NCBI RefSeq assembly: GCF_003386195.1
Contig: NZ_QRDX01000004.1
Span: forward strand, 248,001 to 312,000
Length of the DNA stretch: 64,000 nucleotides
Reading direction: 5' to 3'
Source: Seonamhaeicola aphaedonensis
GTDB taxonomy: Bacteria > Bacteroidota > Bacteroidia > Flavobacteriales > Flavobacteriaceae
Positions 1 to 9,322 of this stretch are shown piece by piece (the stretch's first letter is position 1; every line of letters starts with the position of its first letter). The translations under genes were made by a program, and so were the position numbers. The notes beneath the pieces were generated by a model that was not told where the DNA came from, ran no database searches, and saw only the letters and a list, made by a program, of their open reading frames with translations.

Positions 1-1000
1 TATCTTGAGTCATATAAACCGCCGTTCCGTCTGCTCTTTGTACTATTTTTTTATCGAGACCTTCATCTGTTAAATCACACCAAACCGAGCCATCCTCTTC
101 AGTATGAAATACACCTGATTTTAAACCCTCTGCCACAAACTCCTTTCCTAATAAATAGGTATTGCTTTCGTAATACAAAGTATCAAAATCAACACCTAAG
201 TTTTTATAGGTCTCATTAAAACCCTCATAAACCCAACCGTTCATCTTTTTCCAAAGTGCTACTGTTTCATCATCTCCTTTCTCCCATTCTCGTAACATTT
301 CTTGGGCTTCCAATAAAATTGGAGCGCTCTTTTTAGCCTCATCTTCAGACTTTCCTTTAGATACTAAGCTTTCAATTTCTTTTTTATATTCTTGGTCAAA
401 CTTTACATAGTAATTTCCAACCAACTTATCTCCTTTCAATCCTGTACTTTCAGGTGTTTCGCCATGACCAAATAATTTCCAAGCCAACATACTTTTACAA
501 ATATGAATACCTCTGTCGTTAATAATTTGGGTTTTATAAACTTTTTGACCAGCGGCTTTTAAAATTTCAGCAACGCTATACCCTAAAAGGTTGTTTCTGA
601 TATGACCAAGATGTAATGGTTTGTTAGTATTAGGAGATGAGTACTCCACCATAACAGCCTTTTCACTAGGGCTTGAGTTTACAAATCCGTAGGTATCATT
701 ATCCTTTATAGTGTCAAAAAAGTTTAAGTAATAAGAATCGCTAATTTCAATATTCAAAAAGCCTTTTACAACATTAAACGCTTTAACATTATCTACATTA
801 TCAACTAGGTAATTACCAATGGTTTCACCAATGACTATTGGATTCCCTTTTACATACCTTAGCATAGGAAACACCACCACTGTAATATCTCCTACAAATT
901 CTTTTCTGGTTGCCTGAAATTCCACAGATTCAATTTCAACGTTAAAAGAAGCTAAAACCGCTTGTTTCACTTGGTTTGATAAGGTGTCTTGAAGGTTCAT
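1..1000 (-). CDS. argS: Arginyl-tRNA synthetase, N-terminal 333 residues (cut by window edge)
   Basis: Charges tRNA-Arg with arginine in the cytoplasm. My own translation from the ATG at 1000 stays open to base 1, so the C-terminal part lies outside the window. The N-terminal tRNA-recognition domain covers roughly residues 1-110. It is followed by a class I signature, SSPNTNKPLHLGHIRNN, in which HLGH is the HIGH-type ATP-binding motif. An IINDRGIHICKSM segment typical of ArgS follows. A CAAAGATA (TATCTTTG on the coding strand) at 1025-1032 fits a Bacteroidota -7 element and leaves a leader of about 18 nt. It is divergent from the sensor kinase gene. Identification is secure; only the missing part is unknown. 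Confidence 0.96.
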   Translation of the reverse strand, partial: MNLQDTLSNQVKQAVLASFNVEIESVEFQATRKEFVGDITVVVFPMLRYVKGNPIVIGETIGNYLVDNVDNVKAFNVVKGFLNIEISDSYYLNFFDTIKDNDTYGFVNSSPSEKAVMVEYSSPNTNKPLHLGHIRNNLLGYSVAEILKAAGQKVYKTQIINDRGIHICKSMLAWKLFGHGETPESTGLKGDKLVGNYYVKFDQEYKKEIESLVSKGKSEDEAKKSAPILLEAQEMLREWEKGDDETVALWKKMNGWVYEGFNETYKNLGVDFDTLYYESNTYLLGKEFVAEGLKSGVFHTEEDGSVWCDLTDEGLDKKIVQRADGTAVYMTQD

Positions 1001-1456
1001 GTATAGGTGTTTATTTTAGATGCGCAAAGATAAAACTTTTATAAAAGCTTTGTAGCAAAAATACAGGCTTTAAACTACCTTATCAATTCTTATAAATTAA
1101 CAAAAAAAAACAATCAATAGCACCCCTTAAATCATACCCTTAAATGAATATTAGAGCATACGCATTTCATCGATAAAAGTGCTTTTTTTCTATGATTTCT
1201 GCCGTTAATCTATTCGTCGATTTTTAGGCTAATTTTAAGGCTTCATTTTATCTAATATATTGGTAGTAAAACCTAGAAATTAGATTTTAAAAGGTCTTTT
1301 TTGAAATTTTGTTAAACAGAGCTATTAATTATTCATTAAAAAATCATTTTCGCAGTCAACTAACAAACATTTTAACTTAACACGTATTAAAGTATTCTTT
1401 TCTCCCTCAATAGCAGAAAACTTTAGATATAGAAGAAGTTTCAAGGTGAACATTAT
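1001..1456. other. Divergent intergenic region between argS and the sensor kinase
   Basis: A 456-base AT-rich gap that must hold promoters for both divergent genes. On the minus strand a TATCTTTG box (1025-1032) is placed to serve argS, but I see no TTG at the best spacing upstream of it. I find no convincing TAnnTTTG box for the kinase gene, no strong inverted repeat and no open frame worth calling. Confidence 0.5.
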
Positions 1457-3520
1457 ATGAAGCAATTAATTACGTTAGGTTTAATTTTGATTACGTTTCT
1501 GGGGTTTTCACAAACCAAGGAAATAGATAGTCTTACTATAAAATTAGCGTATCAAAAGCAAGATTCCTTAAAAGTTGACACTTCCCTACAGCTCATAAAA
1601 GCACTATATAACCTTGAAGATTATAACAAGGCATCTGACTATATTCTGTTAAGCGAAAAACTTTCGGATGACATTAATTACAAAAAAGGTACTGCCGAAG
1701 TTACTTATTACAAAGCTTTGATTTATGCTCAAAAGGACGACTACATTAATGCGCTAAGAGGCTATAATAAAGCTAAAAATTTATTTAAGAGTTTAAATGA
1801 TGTAATAGGAGTTGCCAAAGTAAATAACAATATTGGCTTGATTGAAATTAAAAGAGGGAACTTTTCTGAAGGGCTTCAATATTCTCTAGCGGCTATTAAT
1901 GAACTTGAAAAGCAAGACTTAAAAGAAGAACTAAAATTAGCTTATAGTAATCTAGCAAAAGCTTATAGTAATGTAAATGCTCATGATAAAGCCATTGCGT
2001 TTTATATCAAGGCTTTACATGTTCAAGAGCAATTAAAGGATGCTGATGGTATAACTACTTCTAACATGGCTTTAGCCGAATTGTATTCACTAAAAAAGGA
2101 ACACCGAAAAGCTATTGAGTATTATGAAAAAGTATTGGCTAATAACACCGATACTTCCATTCGTGGAACTATTTATTCTAATTTAGGAGGAGAATACCTT
2201 AAGTTTAACGACTATAACAAAGCCACCGAATACTTGGTTCAGGCGTATAATATTAATATAAGAAGTGAGGATAAGTCTGGTTTACTTACAGTTTTAAACA
2301 ACCTTGCTGATTTAAATTTACGTAAGAGCAGACTTAATGTTGCCGAACGCCAATTATTGCAGGCAGGTGCTATTGCCAAAGAGTTGGATAATAAGAAAGA
2401 ACTATTGAAACATTACAAGCTCATGACAGCCTTAGACTCTACTAGGCGACGATTCGATAGAGCTTTTGTATGGCAACGTGAATATTATAATTTAAAAAAT
2501 GAATTGGATAAAAAAGTATCTCCTTTAAACGATAACACTGAGGCTGAGATTAGACTTGAATTAGATCCTAATTTTGATCAACTGCATTCAGATTCAACTA
2601 CCGAAGATGTTAAAAAAAATATTTCTACTGAAGATTCAAATACCCTTGGTAAGTTCAAGATACTTCTATACGCCCTGTTAGCCGCCCTAGCTATTGTGGC
2701 TACTTTTTTAATTTTAGCATATTTAAAGCGAAATGAGACAATTAAATATACGCAAGAATTAGAAGAAAAAAGTATTAAAACCGACTTACAAAAACAGGCT
2801 TACGAAGAACAAATAGCACACCTTGAAAGTATTAACAATGTAAAAGACAAATTATTCTCCATCGTATCACATGATTTGAAGGATTCTTTGTCTTCTATAA
2901 ATGGTTTTATTGGCTTGCTAAGTGATGGTTCTCTATCTAGAGAAGAATTTGAAAAGCTGATACCAGAGCTAAGTGAAAATGCTAATAATGCCTCTTTGTT
3001 ATTATTTAACTTATTAAATTGGTCTAAGTCTCAAATGCAATCTTTAGAACCTAAACCAAGCTTGTTTGATATTCAGGAAGTGTTTGAAGACAAGGTAAAA
3101 CTTGTTGAACAGCGCCTGGAAAATAAAGGTATTACACTAATTGATCATTCTCTTAGAGATTTTGCCTATGCAGACCGTAGCATGTTTGAAATAGTGGTTC
3201 AAAACCTTTTGGCAAACGCCATAAAATTCTGTAAAGAAGGGGATACCATAACTATTTCAAACCATATAAGCAATGGTAGTAGTATTGTGAGTATTGCTGA
3301 TACAGGTGTTGGCATTTCTAAGGAAAATTTAGGGAAGTTATTTAAAAACACATCTTTTACAACTACTGGAACCAGTAATGAAAAAGGTACTGGCCTAGGA
3401 CTCTCTATTTGCAAAGAGCTTGTAGAATTAAACCATGGTAAAATATGGGTTGAAAGCACACTAAATGTCGGCAGTACATTCTATGTACAGTTACCAAAAT
3501 CGAAACCGACCAATGCTTAA
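1457..3520 (+). CDS. TPR-containing membrane sensor histidine kinase
   Basis: Probably senses an envelope signal and autophosphorylates on histidine. Residues 1-19 form a signal peptide. About 300 residues of TPR-like helical repeats follow and are predicted to be periplasmic. A single membrane helix lies near residues 401-423, then a short coiled coil. The kinase core carries the H box FSIVSHDLKDS with H472 as likely phospho-acceptor, the N box at N583-N587, the G1 box DTGVG at D615 and the G2 box GTGLGLS near 644. There is no receiver domain, and no response-regulator gene lies beside it, so its partner is unknown. This architecture is common in Bacteroidota. The stimulus cannot be told from sequence. 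Confidence 0.9.
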   Translation: MKQLITLGLILITFLGFSQTKEIDSLTIKLAYQKQDSLKVDTSLQLIKALYNLEDYNKASDYILLSEKLSDDINYKKGTAEVTYYKALIYAQKDDYINALRGYNKAKNLFKSLNDVIGVAKVNNNIGLIEIKRGNFSEGLQYSLAAINELEKQDLKEELKLAYSNLAKAYSNVNAHDKAIAFYIKALHVQEQLKDADGITTSNMALAELYSLKKEHRKAIEYYEKVLANNTDTSIRGTIYSNLGGEYLKFNDYNKATEYLVQAYNINIRSEDKSGLLTVLNNLADLNLRKSRLNVAERQLLQAGAIAKELDNKKELLKHYKLMTALDSTRRRFDRAFVWQREYYNLKNELDKKVSPLNDNTEAEIRLELDPNFDQLHSDSTTEDVKKNISTEDSNTLGKFKILLYALLAALAIVATFLILAYLKRNETIKYTQELEEKSIKTDLQKQAYEEQIAHLESINNVKDKLFSIVSHDLKDSLSSINGFIGLLSDGSLSREEFEKLIPELSENANNASLLLFNLLNWSKSQMQSLEPKPSLFDIQEVFEDKVKLVEQRLENKGITLIDHSLRDFAYADRSMFEIVVQNLLANAIKFCKEGDTITISNHISNGSSIVSIADTGVGISKENLGKLFKNTSFTTTGTSNEKGTGLGLSICKELVELNHGKIWVESTLNVGSTFYVQLPKSKPTNA

Positions 3521-3522
3521 AA

Positions 3523-4458
3523 TTAAGCTTTGGGTAAAAACACTTCAGCCATCATACAACGGGCACTACCGCCACCACAAGCTTCAATAATATCTAAAGA
3601 ACTGGAAATAATGGGGCAATGTTTTTCAATTTGATTGACTTGATTTAACGTTAAACTATCATAAGCCGCTTGGCTCATAATTACATATAACTGGTTATTT
3701 TTACCACGCACCTGTAGCATATTACCTGCAAAACTGTTTACCTGTGCTTCTGTAATAGCAATCACCTCTTTATTGGTATCTTTTAAATGCTTAACAACAT
3801 TTTTGCGTTCTTTTTTATCGTCAATGGCTTCTAAACAAATTACAGTAAAAGTTTCTGCCACACACATCATCACATTAGTATGATAAATAGGTTTACGTGT
3901 GCCGTTAACAGTTTGGTTAGCCTTGAAGATGATTGGGGTGTATTCAAAATCCTCGCAAAATTCAATAAACAAATCTTCATCAGCTCTGGGTGATAACGCA
4001 CAATATGCCCTTTTATTTATCCTGTCCAAAACAACACTTCCAGTGCCTTCTAAAAAAATATCTTCATCTTCAGCAGCAGTATAATCAACTACATTTTTAA
4101 TCAGAAAACCTCTTTCCTCTAGTATATCTAGAATATCTTCCCTACGTTCATAACGTCTATTTTCAGCAAACATGGGGTATATAGCCACGGTACCATCTTG
4201 GTGGAATGAAATCCAATTATTGGGGAAAATAGCATCTGGAGTGTCAAAATCCTCTGTATCAGATACTACAACCACTTGAACACCAAAAGACCTTAGTTTT
4301 TCAACATATGCATCAAACTCTTCTTGTGCCTTTTTATTAATTGAAGCTGGCAAAATATTATCTATTACTTTTTGATAATAGTTATTTACTGCCGTCTGTT
4401 CGTTCATCCTAAAATGAATAGGGCGCACCATTAAAATCGTATTAGTAGTCTGTTGCAT
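3523..4458 (-). CDS. ctlX: Arginine-deiminase-like amidinohydrolase (CtlX type)
   Basis: Member of the amidinotransferase/arginine deiminase superfamily; the closest named relative I know is the citrulline utilisation hydrolase CtlX. The catalytic elements are visible: the nucleophilic cysteine C294 in EACGGGSARCMMAEV at the C-terminus, the catalytic histidine H193 in IYHTNVMMC, and the acidic residue in FLEGTGSVVLDR. The length (311 residues) fits the family. There is no signal peptide, so it is cytoplasmic. It is convergent with the kinase gene, with only a few bases between the stop codons. The exact substrate (citrulline, arginine or a derivative) is inferred from the family only, so the symbol is tentative. 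Confidence 0.8.
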   Translation of the reverse strand: MQQTTNTILMVRPIHFRMNEQTAVNNYYQKVIDNILPASINKKAQEEFDAYVEKLRSFGVQVVVVSDTEDFDTPDAIFPNNWISFHQDGTVAIYPMFAENRRYERREDILDILEERGFLIKNVVDYTAAEDEDIFLEGTGSVVLDRINKRAYCALSPRADEDLFIEFCEDFEYTPIIFKANQTVNGTRKPIYHTNVMMCVAETFTVICLEAIDDKKERKNVVKHLKDTNKEVIAITEAQVNSFAGNMLQVRGKNNQLYVIMSQAAYDSLTLNQVNQIEKHCPIISSSLDIIEACGGGSARCMMAEVFLPKA

Positions 4459-4628
4459 AGTTCATATGAATAATGCTTAAAAGTATAATAATTAATCTAA
4501 AAACTATTTTATTTAGGGACCCCTTGCTTAACTTTTGGTAAACTTGTATTGTCATATACCATTATTTAAGTTGAATTTATTTTAGTATTAAGACGACAAC
4601 ATATTTGGAATACACAAAACCTAAAAAC

Positions 4629-4856
4629 TCACTTAAGGTATTGCTTCTGAATATTTTTCACCAAATATTCCAATCCATTAACTTTTAACTCATAAACCGT
4701 AGTGAGCATATCACCTAACTTATTTTTAGGAAAGCCTTTTCTGTGATACCAAACCACATAATATTCGGGTAAGTCTATTAAATAACGATCCTTATATTTT
4801 CCATAGGGCATTTTAGTCTGTGCTAATTTTATAAGAAAGTCTTTATCTGGGAGCAT
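4629..4856 (-). CDS. Small DUF3820 family protein
   Basis: A 75-residue cytoplasmic protein with the DUF3820 signature (MPYGKYKDRYLIDLPEYYV, then WYHRKGFP). The family is widespread and without an established function in Bacteroidota. Its ATG overlaps the TAA of the upstream DUF922 gene by one base (TAATG at 4854-4858), so the two are almost certainly translated in a coupled way from one transcript. Confidence 0.8.
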   Translation of the reverse strand: MLPDKDFLIKLAQTKMPYGKYKDRYLIDLPEYYVVWYHRKGFPKNKLGDMLTTVYELKVNGLEYLVKNIQKQYLK

Positions 4857-5392
4857 TAATTTGATTTGTATTTAGAATACTTTTTGATCTCTTCTTTAAT
4901 GTAGGCTTGCCATTTAGCTTGTGCATTTACATGTCTTGAATAATTAGTCTCAGTATCATAACTATTCTGAACAGATGTTAGTTCTTTGTTTATATCATCA
5001 TGAAGCTTTTGCAAAATCCTTTTGATATTAGCAGACTCTTTTAACTTGCTTACTCTGTATCTAAACTTTCTAGCATACAACTCCGTAATATCGAAATGTA
5101 ACTGTTCATGCTGCAAAACATGGTTGTTGGCTTTTTCTGGTTTATACCAAGATTGTTCTGGATAAAAATGAGCATCAATTTCTGTCTTAAAACTAACTAC
5201 CTTTCCATCGGTTTGTTTAATTGAAAAACCAAGAGTAATTCCTGAGGCGGTTATGGCCACAGCATTAGACTGATTATCTGGTGTTGCCTTAAAATCAGAC
5301 CAAGTCAATTTATAAGAATCACGCCATGATATAACAGGTTCTTTATGAACCAACAAAAAACAGCATAAAACAAAACAAGTTCTAATTAACAT
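4856..5392 (-). CDS. DUF922-type putative secreted zinc peptidase
   Basis: The N-terminus is hydrophobic and fits a signal peptide or anchor (MLIRTCFVLCCFLLVHKEP). The body holds YKLTWSDFKATPD and HEQLHFDITELYARKFR, the latter resembling the HExxH-like zinc site of DUF922 proteins (predicted Zn-dependent proteases). The length, 178 residues, is usual. Proteolysis has not been shown for this family as far as I know, so peptidase is inference. It is the first gene of a two-gene unit with the DUF3820 gene. Confidence 0.7.
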   Translation of the reverse strand: MLIRTCFVLCCFLLVHKEPVISWRDSYKLTWSDFKATPDNQSNAVAITASGITLGFSIKQTDGKVVSFKTEIDAHFYPEQSWYKPEKANNHVLQHEQLHFDITELYARKFRYRVSKLKESANIKRILQKLHDDINKELTSVQNSYDTETNYSRHVNAQAKWQAYIKEEIKKYSKYKSN

Positions 5393-5462
5393 AAGTAGGT
5401 TTTTTTATTAAGTTCTCATCAAAACAACTTCTATCAAAGCCACCAACAAGAACACCAAATTC

Positions 5463-7382
5463 TTATCGTTTCACTTCAACAATAGCTAAATCTTGATGCT
5501 TCACCAAATATACAGCATCATTATAAAAGCCTCCAAAAAGCTTCTTTTTATATGAAAATTTGTTCTCTACATATTCTGTTAAAGGGGCGTTATTTACTGA
5601 TAAAAACAAATCGTCTGATGTTACTAATCGCAGCACTACGTCCATAGTTAAATCAAATCCTTTTACAGCTCTTTTGTTTGGAGTTATATGATAGACACTC
5701 TCATACTTTTTGGCAAAGGCATCATTTTCAATATAGTTTTTTGACGTGGTTGCGTAATGAAATTGAAGCTTAGACAAATGTTCATTGGAAATTTCGTCTC
5801 CTTCAAAAGCCTTATTAAAATCTGTTGTTACTAGTACAATATCTCTTTGCTCAATTTGTTCTTCTTCATTTTCTTTCTGAATTAAAGAAGCTAAAATACT
5901 AGTAACATTTGAAGCAAATCCAACATCTTTAGTTTCTAAAAACACCATGTTATTACCTGGTTTCAAAACATCTTCTATATCCTGCCTGTTCAAATAATAC
6001 TTGTCTACACCTTCTTTGTCTTTTCTAGAAAACACTTGTTTAGCTGCTATAAATTCCTGCTTTAAATTATTGGAAACAATAACATGCTTAGAGTCTGCCA
6101 CAATCACAATATTACTGATCAAGGTGTCTGACTTTACAAAATTTAACACTTTAGACTTTAGTAACTCATCTGACGCTCTAGACTGAAACACGTTATCATA
6201 CAACTTTAAATCTGATCCTATAGGAGATATGATAGGCACATGATACTTTCTTAATTCTGATGAAGCTTTTTCAAAAGTTTTAGAAGTTAATGGTCCAATT
6301 ACCGCATCAACATCTTCAAAATTATGATTATTAATAATTTGGCTAACCTCATTCACCTCGTTCTTGGTATCGTAAACATCAACTTTAAGTGAAATGCCCA
6401 ATGTTTGTAGAGAATCAACTGCCATTAAAACCCCAGAATGGAAATCCAACGACGCATCTAAATAAGGGTCGCTTTTAATACTTCTTTTTATGCCAGCTAT
6501 AGAATCAAAATCTACCCTATTCAATCTAAAGGGTAACATGATAGCAATACGCTTCGTTGTATAATCTGAAATACTATCTACCAAAGTAATTCTGTCTTTT
6601 TCCTCTTCAACAGAAATCGATTCGTTAAAAGGAATCTTCAAAATCATGCCTGCTTTTAACCCTGTTTCCTTCAATTCTGGATTTAAAGCTTCTAACTGAT
6701 CTTGTTCTAAACCAAGTTTTATTTTTAAACGGTAAAAACCTTCTTTAGGTAGTACTTTGTAATAACTATATTGATCATCAATTTCTTTTTCGGCGTCATC
6801 CTCAATGTTAGGCACTTTAATTTCTTGACCTTCTTTTAAAATCTCTCCCATGTTTGGGTTTAAAGATTCTAACTCTGCCACAGTAATTCCGAACTTATAA
6901 GCAATACGCCACTTGCCTTCCTTTGGTTGCACAATATAAGCTTTATAAGGATCTACTTTTTCAACCACTTCGGTGATTTTAAAAATGGGGATCTGCAATT
7001 TATCTCCCTTACGTAACGGATTAGCATACAAAAACTTATTGTGCTTCTTTATATCATCTTCAGAAACATTATAATTTTTAGCTAAACTATATAACGTCTC
7101 TTTTCGTTTGGTTTTATGCGTTTTAAAACCTTGCAATTCTTTTATTATCGTTTTTTTTACCTCAACTTTAGACTTTGGTATGATTAAAATAGTGTTGGGT
7201 TTTAATTCCTTTTTCGCTTCAGGATTAAGCGTATAAATATCGAAAGGGGTTACATAGTAACGTTTTGCAATACCTTCAATGGTTTCGCCTTTTTTTACTC
7301 TATGAACAGTATGGTTTTGAGCATGGACTAAACTAAAACTAAAAAAAAGTAAGAAACAAAAAATGGAAAAGTATTTACTCAT
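5463..7382 (-). CDS. LysM plus periplasmic ligand-binding (PBP1-like) fusion protein
   Basis: A signal peptide (residues 1-21, ending HAQ) is followed by four LysM-type repeats near residues 24-69, 86-132, 148-190 and 206-250; repeats 1 and 2 are canonical and 3 and 4 are diverged. The C-terminal half (about 275-639) resembles a type I periplasmic binding or branched-chain amino acid receptor fold, with VDAVIGPLTSKTFEKASSEL and VPIISPIGSD. LysM domains bind peptidoglycan, so the ligand-binding module is probably tethered to the wall; no transporter genes are adjacent. The arrangement recurs in Flavobacteriia, but its role is not established. Confidence 0.82.
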   Translation of the reverse strand: MSKYFSIFCFLLFFSFSLVHAQNHTVHRVKKGETIEGIAKRYYVTPFDIYTLNPEAKKELKPNTILIIPKSKVEVKKTIIKELQGFKTHKTKRKETLYSLAKNYNVSEDDIKKHNKFLYANPLRKGDKLQIPIFKITEVVEKVDPYKAYIVQPKEGKWRIAYKFGITVAELESLNPNMGEILKEGQEIKVPNIEDDAEKEIDDQYSYYKVLPKEGFYRLKIKLGLEQDQLEALNPELKETGLKAGMILKIPFNESISVEEEKDRITLVDSISDYTTKRIAIMLPFRLNRVDFDSIAGIKRSIKSDPYLDASLDFHSGVLMAVDSLQTLGISLKVDVYDTKNEVNEVSQIINNHNFEDVDAVIGPLTSKTFEKASSELRKYHVPIISPIGSDLKLYDNVFQSRASDELLKSKVLNFVKSDTLISNIVIVADSKHVIVSNNLKQEFIAAKQVFSRKDKEGVDKYYLNRQDIEDVLKPGNNMVFLETKDVGFASNVTSILASLIQKENEEEQIEQRDIVLVTTDFNKAFEGDEISNEHLSKLQFHYATTSKNYIENDAFAKKYESVYHITPNKRAVKGFDLTMDVVLRLVTSDDLFLSVNNAPLTEYVENKFSYKKKLFGGFYNDAVYLVKHQDLAIVEVKR

Positions 7383-7680
7383 ATAATAACTATTTTTATG
7401 GTGTTAAAGGCAGTAACATCTACTATTACCTTTTAAGTTAAATCATATAACGTGCCAAAATAATACCTGTATTTAAAGACAATAGCAGGCAAATACAACA
7501 TAAAACCTGATGATTTTATTAAACTCTCGTAAATATATACGATATGTTATAATATTAAGATGATGTTGGTATTATAAAAGTTTTTAAACTTATGATTTGC
7601 AATACCAACAACAAAAACCCTAATCATTCATCAACATGGAATCTATGTTTATGACTCTGCACAGAAACTAAAGTCACACA
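7383..7680. other. AT-rich gap between LysM gene and guaA
   Basis: 298 bases between two minus-strand genes, presumably holding the guaA terminator and the LysM-gene promoter. I see neither a convincing intrinsic terminator nor a full TTG/TAnnTTTG pair, and no open frame. Confidence 0.4.
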
Positions 7681-9216
7681 TTACTCCCACTCAATGGTTG
7701 CAGGTGGCTTAGAACTAATATCATAAACTACTCTATTAACGCCTTTTACCTTATTTATTATATCGTTTGATATTTTTTGAAGAAATTCATAAGGAAGATT
7801 TACCCAGTCAGCAGTCATACCATCTGTACTTTCTACGGCTCTTAGCGCCACACATTTTTCATAAGTACGCTCATCTCCCATAACACCTACACTGTTTACT
7901 GGTAGTAACATAGCCCCAGCTTGCCAAACATCGTCGTAAAGCCCCCATTCTTTAAGTCCTTTAATGAAGATGTGGTCAACCTCTTGTAAAATCCGCACCT
8001 TTTCAGCAGTAATATCTCCTAAAATACGGATGCCTAAACCAGGCCCAGGAAAAGGATGACGCCCTAGAAGTTCTGGGTCTATACCCAAAGACCTCCCTAC
8101 TCTGCGTACCTCATCTTTAAAGATAGCTCGTAATGGTTCTACTATTTTTAGCTTCATAAAATCTGGCAAACCACCTACGTTATGATGACTTTTTATGGTT
8201 GCCGAAGGCCCTCCCGTTGCCGAAACACTTTCAATAACATCAGGATATATAGTACCCTGAGCTAGCCAAGTTACATCTTCAATTTTATGGGCTTCGTCAT
8301 CAAAAACTTCTATAAAAGCATTACCAATGGCCTTTCGCTTTAATTCAGGGTCTTCAATACCTTTTAAAGCTTCTAAAAAACGACCCGAGGCATCAACACC
8401 TTTAACATTGAGCCCCATACCTTCGTATTGATTTAAAACATTTTCAAATTCGTTTTTACGAAGCAATCCATTATTAACAAAAATACAATACAAGTTCTTA
8501 CCAATAGCTTTGTTTAGCAATACAGCGGCAACGGTAGAATCTACACCACCTGATAAACCAAGTACTACTTTATCACTACCCACTTTTTCCTTAATGAATT
8601 CCACCGTTTCTTCTATAAAGGAATCTGGTGTCCAATCTTGATGTAAACCTGCTATACTGACCAAAAAGTTTTCTAAAAGCTGTTTCCCATCCGTGGAATG
8701 GTATACTTCTGGATGGAATTGAATAGCATACGTTTCTTCGCCATTAATTCTGTAAGCCGCATTTTCAACATCATGGGTACTAGCAATTAACACGCCATTT
8801 TCTGGTAATTGTTTAATAGTATCTGAATGACTCATCCAAACCTGACTACCGGTATGGATGTGCGCAAAAAATGGTTCGTTTCCTTTAATGAAGGATAAAT
8901 TAGCACGTCCATACTCACGTGTGTTTGACGGTGCTACCTCTCCTCCAGAAAAATGAGCTAAATATTGAGCTCCGTAACATACTGCTAATAAAGGCTTTTT
9001 ACCCCGTATTTCTGATAAATCTGGATGTAAAGCTTCTTTACCTCTTACAGAAAATGGGCTACCCGAAAGTATTACGGCCTTATACTCTTCTATATTTGAT
9101 GGAACCTTATTGAACGGATGAATTTCGGAGTAAATGTTGAGTTCCCTAACTCTACGGGCAATAAGCTGCGTGTATTGCGATCCGAAGTCTAAAATTAGTA
9201 CCTTGTCATGTTGCAT
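7681..9216 (-). CDS. guaA: GMP synthase (glutamine-hydrolysing)
   Basis: Converts XMP to GMP using ATP and glutamine in purine synthesis. The N-terminal class I amidotransferase has the nucleophile region [15 protein letters not shown] and the histidine motif FHPEVYHS. The ATP-pyrophosphatase domain has the P-loop-like [15 protein letters not shown], and the C-terminal dimerisation domain ends KPPATIEWE as in other GuaA. A longer reading with a TTG start at 9222 exists, but the ATG at 9216 is chosen because it opens with the normal [25 protein letters not shown] box ends at 9220, so the transcript may be leaderless. Confidence 0.97.
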   Translation of the reverse strand: MQHDKVLILDFGSQYTQLIARRVRELNIYSEIHPFNKVPSNIEEYKAVILSGSPFSVRGKEALHPDLSEIRGKKPLLAVCYGAQYLAHFSGGEVAPSNTREYGRANLSFIKGNEPFFAHIHTGSQVWMSHSDTIKQLPENGVLIASTHDVENAAYRINGEETYAIQFHPEVYHSTDGKQLLENFLVSIAGLHQDWTPDSFIEETVEFIKEKVGSDKVVLGLSGGVDSTVAAVLLNKAIGKNLYCIFVNNGLLRKNEFENVLNQYEGMGLNVKGVDASGRFLEALKGIEDPELKRKAIGNAFIEVFDDEAHKIEDVTWLAQGTIYPDVIESVSATGGPSATIKSHHNVGGLPDFMKLKIVEPLRAIFKDEVRRVGRSLGIDPELLGRHPFPGPGLGIRILGDITAEKVRILQEVDHIFIKGLKEWGLYDDVWQAGAMLLPVNSVGVMGDERTYEKCVALRAVESTDGMTADWVNLPYEFLQKISNDIINKVKGVNRVVYDISSKPPATIEWE

Positions 9217-9322
9217 GCGCAAAAATAAAAAGGTTTTTATAATTACGATTTAGGATTTTAGATTTTTTTAAAAAGGTTATTAACTAGTAAATCAGTAAAA
9301 AGTGTTCGATTTTGTGAACTAG

